Origin: Porticoccus sp950063125
GTDB taxonomy: Bacteria; Pseudomonadota; Gammaproteobacteria; Pseudomonadales; Porticoccaceae
Direction: 5' to 3' (one strand)
Length of the DNA: 64,000 nt
NCBI RefSeq assembly: GCF_963973895.1
Contig: NZ_CAXBBF010000001.1
Made by a program: the position numbers and the translations under genes. A model generated the notes under the pieces. It saw only the letters and a list, made by a program, of their open reading frames with translations. It was not told where the DNA came from and searched no databases. Shown in pieces: positions 61,957 to 64,000 of this stretch (within the stretch, counting starts at the first letter, position 1; each line of letters starts with the position of its first letter).

Positions 61957-62433
61957 GTGAATCCGAAGATGAAAGTACGTTACAAAGTAGATCTGATCGG
62001 GTACATGGCCGAGTGTGACGCAAACTATCTGCGGCTCATGAAGCTGTTTCCCGATATGGCGAACGGTGGCGAGCGCAGAGTAGGTCTGCGTCACGACAGT
62101 GAGCATGTTTTGCGGTTGATCGCGCGCGAGCAGACCGCTTACACCACGTTGCTGGAGCTGTCTCAGGGAGCCAGGGATGGTGGTAGAGATGGCTGGTTCA
62201 AACTGCCGATACTGATGTTGCGTCTCTATCACGATGCCCGCGTTGCGGAGGTGTTGTCCTGGGAAGGGGTCCGACAAATCAGGCCCCGTTACGATTATCC
62301 CAACCGGCAGATGTATCATCAGGATGAAAAGGCACAATGGAATCGTTTTTTGGGAGAGTGGTTATCCCATTGCCTGAAATATGGCTATCATCTGGAGCCG
62401 TTATTCGGCGAAATGCCATACGGATGGGACTGA
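61957..62433 (+). CDS. DUF1249 family protein
   Basis: The 158-residue protein of the DUF1249 (E. coli YqiB) family is conserved between nudF and cpdA across Gammaproteobacteria. It has YKVDLIGYMAECDANYLRLMKLFP and the C-terminal RPRYDYPNRQMYHQDEKAQWN segment. No catalytic site is known and no membrane segment is seen. A GTG at 61957 is the furthest plausible start; the ATG four codons later is an alternative. Confidence 0.88.
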   Translation: MNPKMKVRYKVDLIGYMAECDANYLRLMKLFPDMANGGERRVGLRHDSEHVLRLIAREQTAYTTLLELSQGARDGGRDGWFKLPILMLRLYHDARVAEVLSWEGVRQIRPRYDYPNRQMYHQDEKAQWNRFLGEWLSHCLKYGYHLEPLFGEMPYGWD

Positions 62434-62478
62434 CTGGCTTGCCGTTGCCAGTGAGTATTAAAGGGGAGTCGAATCATC

Positions 62479-63276
62479 TTGCAGCACAGCACCCGGCACA
62501 TTGCCCGAATACTGCAATTATCGGATAGCCATCTCGGGCCCGGTCGTGATTTCAAATTGGCGGGCATCAATACCTACCAGAGTCTTGGTCAGGTGCTGAA
62601 GGCCTTGCCCGACCAGGATGTGGTGCCTGAGCTGTTGGCGGTGACCGGGGATATTGCCGGTCACGGTGACGAAGGTGCATACCATTTATTCAATGAAGTC
62701 ATGGTAGAACAACCCCGGTCTTTTGCCTGGCTGCCGGGCAATCACGACGACTTTCCCTTAATGCGTACGCTACTCCATCAGTCGTTCAGGCGAGTCATCG
62801 AGCTGGATAACTGGGTGGCAATTTTCCTGGTCAGTGCCCAGGCGGGTGAAGTGGCAGGGCAACTGGTAGATGCCGAGTTGGCTGAGCTGGCAGACCTGCT
62901 GCACCGTTATCGCGATCGCCATGTGCTGTTGTTTATGCACCATATGCCGGTTGAAATCAGTTGTCAGTGGCTCGACAAACACCGGGTTGCCAACCATCGC
63001 CAACTGGCTGAACTGGTGGCCGGATTTCCCGGGGTCAAAGCACTTTTTGCCGGTCATGTGCACCAGGCATTCTCGACCTCCTGGCAGGGGATCGGGGTAC
63101 ACAGTGCACCGTCTACCTGTTTTCAGTTTGCCCCCGGCAGTGATGGTTTCGAGTTGTCCGAGCAACCCCCCGGGTATCGCTGGATTGATCTGTACGAGGA
63201 TGGCCACCTGAAAACCGGTGAGGGGTTTATTACCGGGGCTGAGCAGCAGGTGGATCATCGTTGCAGTGGGTACTGA
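62479..63276 (+). CDS. cpdA: 3',5'-cyclic AMP phosphodiesterase
   Basis: CpdA hydrolyses cAMP and so sets CRP activity. The 265-residue calcineurin-type phosphoesterase has the metal ligand motifs LSDSHLG, VTGDIAGHG, GNHDD, MHHMP and GHVHQAF in order. The TTG at 62479 is the likely start, with GGGGAG ten bases upstream. The Cys-rich end is unremarkable. It precedes yqiA in the conserved run to parE. Confidence 0.93.
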   Translation: MQHSTRHIARILQLSDSHLGPGRDFKLAGINTYQSLGQVLKALPDQDVVPELLAVTGDIAGHGDEGAYHLFNEVMVEQPRSFAWLPGNHDDFPLMRTLLHQSFRRVIELDNWVAIFLVSAQAGEVAGQLVDAELAELADLLHRYRDRHVLLFMHHMPVEISCQWLDKHRVANHRQLAELVAGFPGVKALFAGHVHQAFSTSWQGIGVHSAPSTCFQFAPGSDGFELSEQPPGYRWIDLYEDGHLKTGEGFITGAEQQVDHRCSGY

Positions 63277-63371
63277 TGTATTCTGACTGCTGTTGCGGCG
63301 GGGTATCACCATCACAGCCTGTCACTGCCAGTCGATAGCGTTATAATCTCCGGACTGGTCCTGCAGGTTGT

Positions 63372-63962
63372 ATGTCAATCATGTCTCTCGTTTACATTCA
63401 CGGTTTCAATAGTTCGCCCGCTTCCATCAAGGCGCGCCAGACAGCGGCATGGCTGGAGAAAAACTGCCCGGAGGTCTCTTTTGTCTGTCCCGCACTGTCC
63501 AATGATCCGGCCAGGGCAATCGGTCAACTTCAGGCGGAAATAGAAAAAGCGGACGCGCCGGTGGGGTTGGTGGGCAGTTCAATGGGTGGTTACTATGCCA
63601 CCTGGCTGGCTGAAAAATACCGGCTTAAAGCGGTGCTGGTGAATCCCGCTGTAAGACCGTATGAATGGATGGGGGAGTATCTGGGCGTCAATGCCAACTA
63701 CCATACCGGCGAGCGATATCAGCTGGAGCAACGCCATGTGGATGCGGTGAAAAACCTGGATGTCTCGGAGTTGCAGCATCCCGCCAATTACTGGGTGCTG
63801 CTGCAAACCGGTGATGAAGTGCTGGATTACCGGCTGGCCGAATCCAGATACAACGGCTGTCGCATGACCATTGAGCAGGGCGGTGATCACAGTTTTCAAC
63901 ACTATGAGCGTCACCTGCCTGCCATTATCGAATTTTTGGGGTTAGCAACCGGGGTTTCATGA
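63372..63962 (+). CDS. yqiA: YqiA-type alpha/beta-hydrolase esterase
   Basis: The 196-residue protein has the oxyanion-hole segment YIHGFNSSPAS, the nucleophile Ser70 in GSSMGG, the Asp in TGDEVLDYR and the His in GGDHSF. This makes a full Ser-Asp-His triad of the YqiA/YcfP family, for which E. coli YqiA has esterase activity. It overlaps the parE start by four bases (ATGA). Confidence 0.92.
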   Translation: MSIMSLVYIHGFNSSPASIKARQTAAWLEKNCPEVSFVCPALSNDPARAIGQLQAEIEKADAPVGLVGSSMGGYYATWLAEKYRLKAVLVNPAVRPYEWMGEYLGVNANYHTGERYQLEQRHVDAVKNLDVSELQHPANYWVLLQTGDEVLDYRLAESRYNGCRMTIEQGGDHSFQHYERHLPAIIEFLGLATGVS

Positions 63963-64000
63963 ATAAATATACCGCTGAAGATATTGAAGTTCTCACAGGT
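63959..64000 (+). CDS. parE: Topoisomerase IV subunit B, first 14 codons
   Basis: From the ATG at 63959 the frame reads MNKYTAEDIEVLTG to the window edge. This fits the start of ParE, where an IEVL(S/N/T)GL segment precedes the ATPase domain, and parE follows yqiA in Gammaproteobacteria. Only the N-terminus is visible, so the call rests on context and this short match. Confidence 0.75.
   Translation, partial: MNKYTAEDIEVLTG

Overview
The window is a densely coded stretch (around 55-58% GC by eye) of a Gammaproteobacterium chromosome. Local gene order repeatedly matches Pseudomonas and its relatives: aroQ-accB-accC-prmA, rppH-ptsP, lgt-thyA-folA, mrcB-lpoP, glnE-ilvE-waaF-waaC-waaG-waaP, and hldE with an oxidoreductase pair and waaA. 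A TonB2/TtpC-type cluster and an LPS-linked sulfotransferase suggest a marine member of the Cellvibrionales/Pseudomonadales side of the class. This placement is inferred from synteny and protein motifs, not from a marker-gene tree. No rRNA, tRNA, CRISPR array, insertion sequence, integrase or phage module was recognised. No gene-free gap exceeds 300 bases; the longest (about 294 bp) is upstream of nudF.

Layout. 1-5577 (minus): the N-terminus of an MJ0042/DUF3426 zinc-ribbon protein running off the left edge through a perfect GAACAG hexamer repeat, then prmA, accC, accB, aroQ and dsbD. 5816-9873 (plus): a periplasmic copper chaperone, a DUF2333 protein and a PAS-GGDEF-EAL regulator. 9865-10896 (minus): a PfkB-family kinase. 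11009-16562 (plus): mrcB with an LpoP-type lipoprotein, then a DUF1631 protein overlapped by a PilZ-like protein. 16522-19036 (minus): rsmC, rsuA and a HAD-IB phosphatase. 19168-21936 (plus): rppH-ptsP. 21953-22720 (minus): an NRDE protein. 22792-25037 (plus): lgt-thyA-folA.

25124-30247 is a six-gene TonB2-type energy transduction operon (DUF3450, TtpC, ExbB, ExbD, TonB, TPR) behind a promoter whose -10 box is covered by a good Fur-box match. It ends at a perfect bidirectional terminator shared with ilvD. ilvD, argA, argE and a small DUF6316-like gene follow on the minus strand. An orphan GspE/PilB-type ATPase, glnE and ilvE lead into the LPS core locus.

The LPS locus (41008-60997) is the most distinctive region. 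waaF, waaC and waaG build the inner core and first outer-core sugar. Four consecutive kinase-fold genes (waaP and three relatives, the last with two kinase domains) and a carbamoyltransferase follow, in an order like P. aeruginosa PA5012-PA5005. A strongly AT-rich pair, an FkbM methyltransferase and a sulfotransferase, sits next and looks recently acquired. It separates the plus-strand core genes from a minus-strand block: a GT4 glycosyltransferase, an O-antigen ligase and a fifth kinase-like protein. hldE, an aldo/keto reductase with an FAD oxidoreductase, waaA and tolC complete the locus. Together the genes predict a heavily phosphorylated, carbamoylated and perhaps sulfated or methylated LPS.

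61292-64000 (plus) is a housekeeping run, nudF, a DUF1249 gene, cpdA, yqiA and the first codons of parE, which is the usual gammaproteobacterial order.
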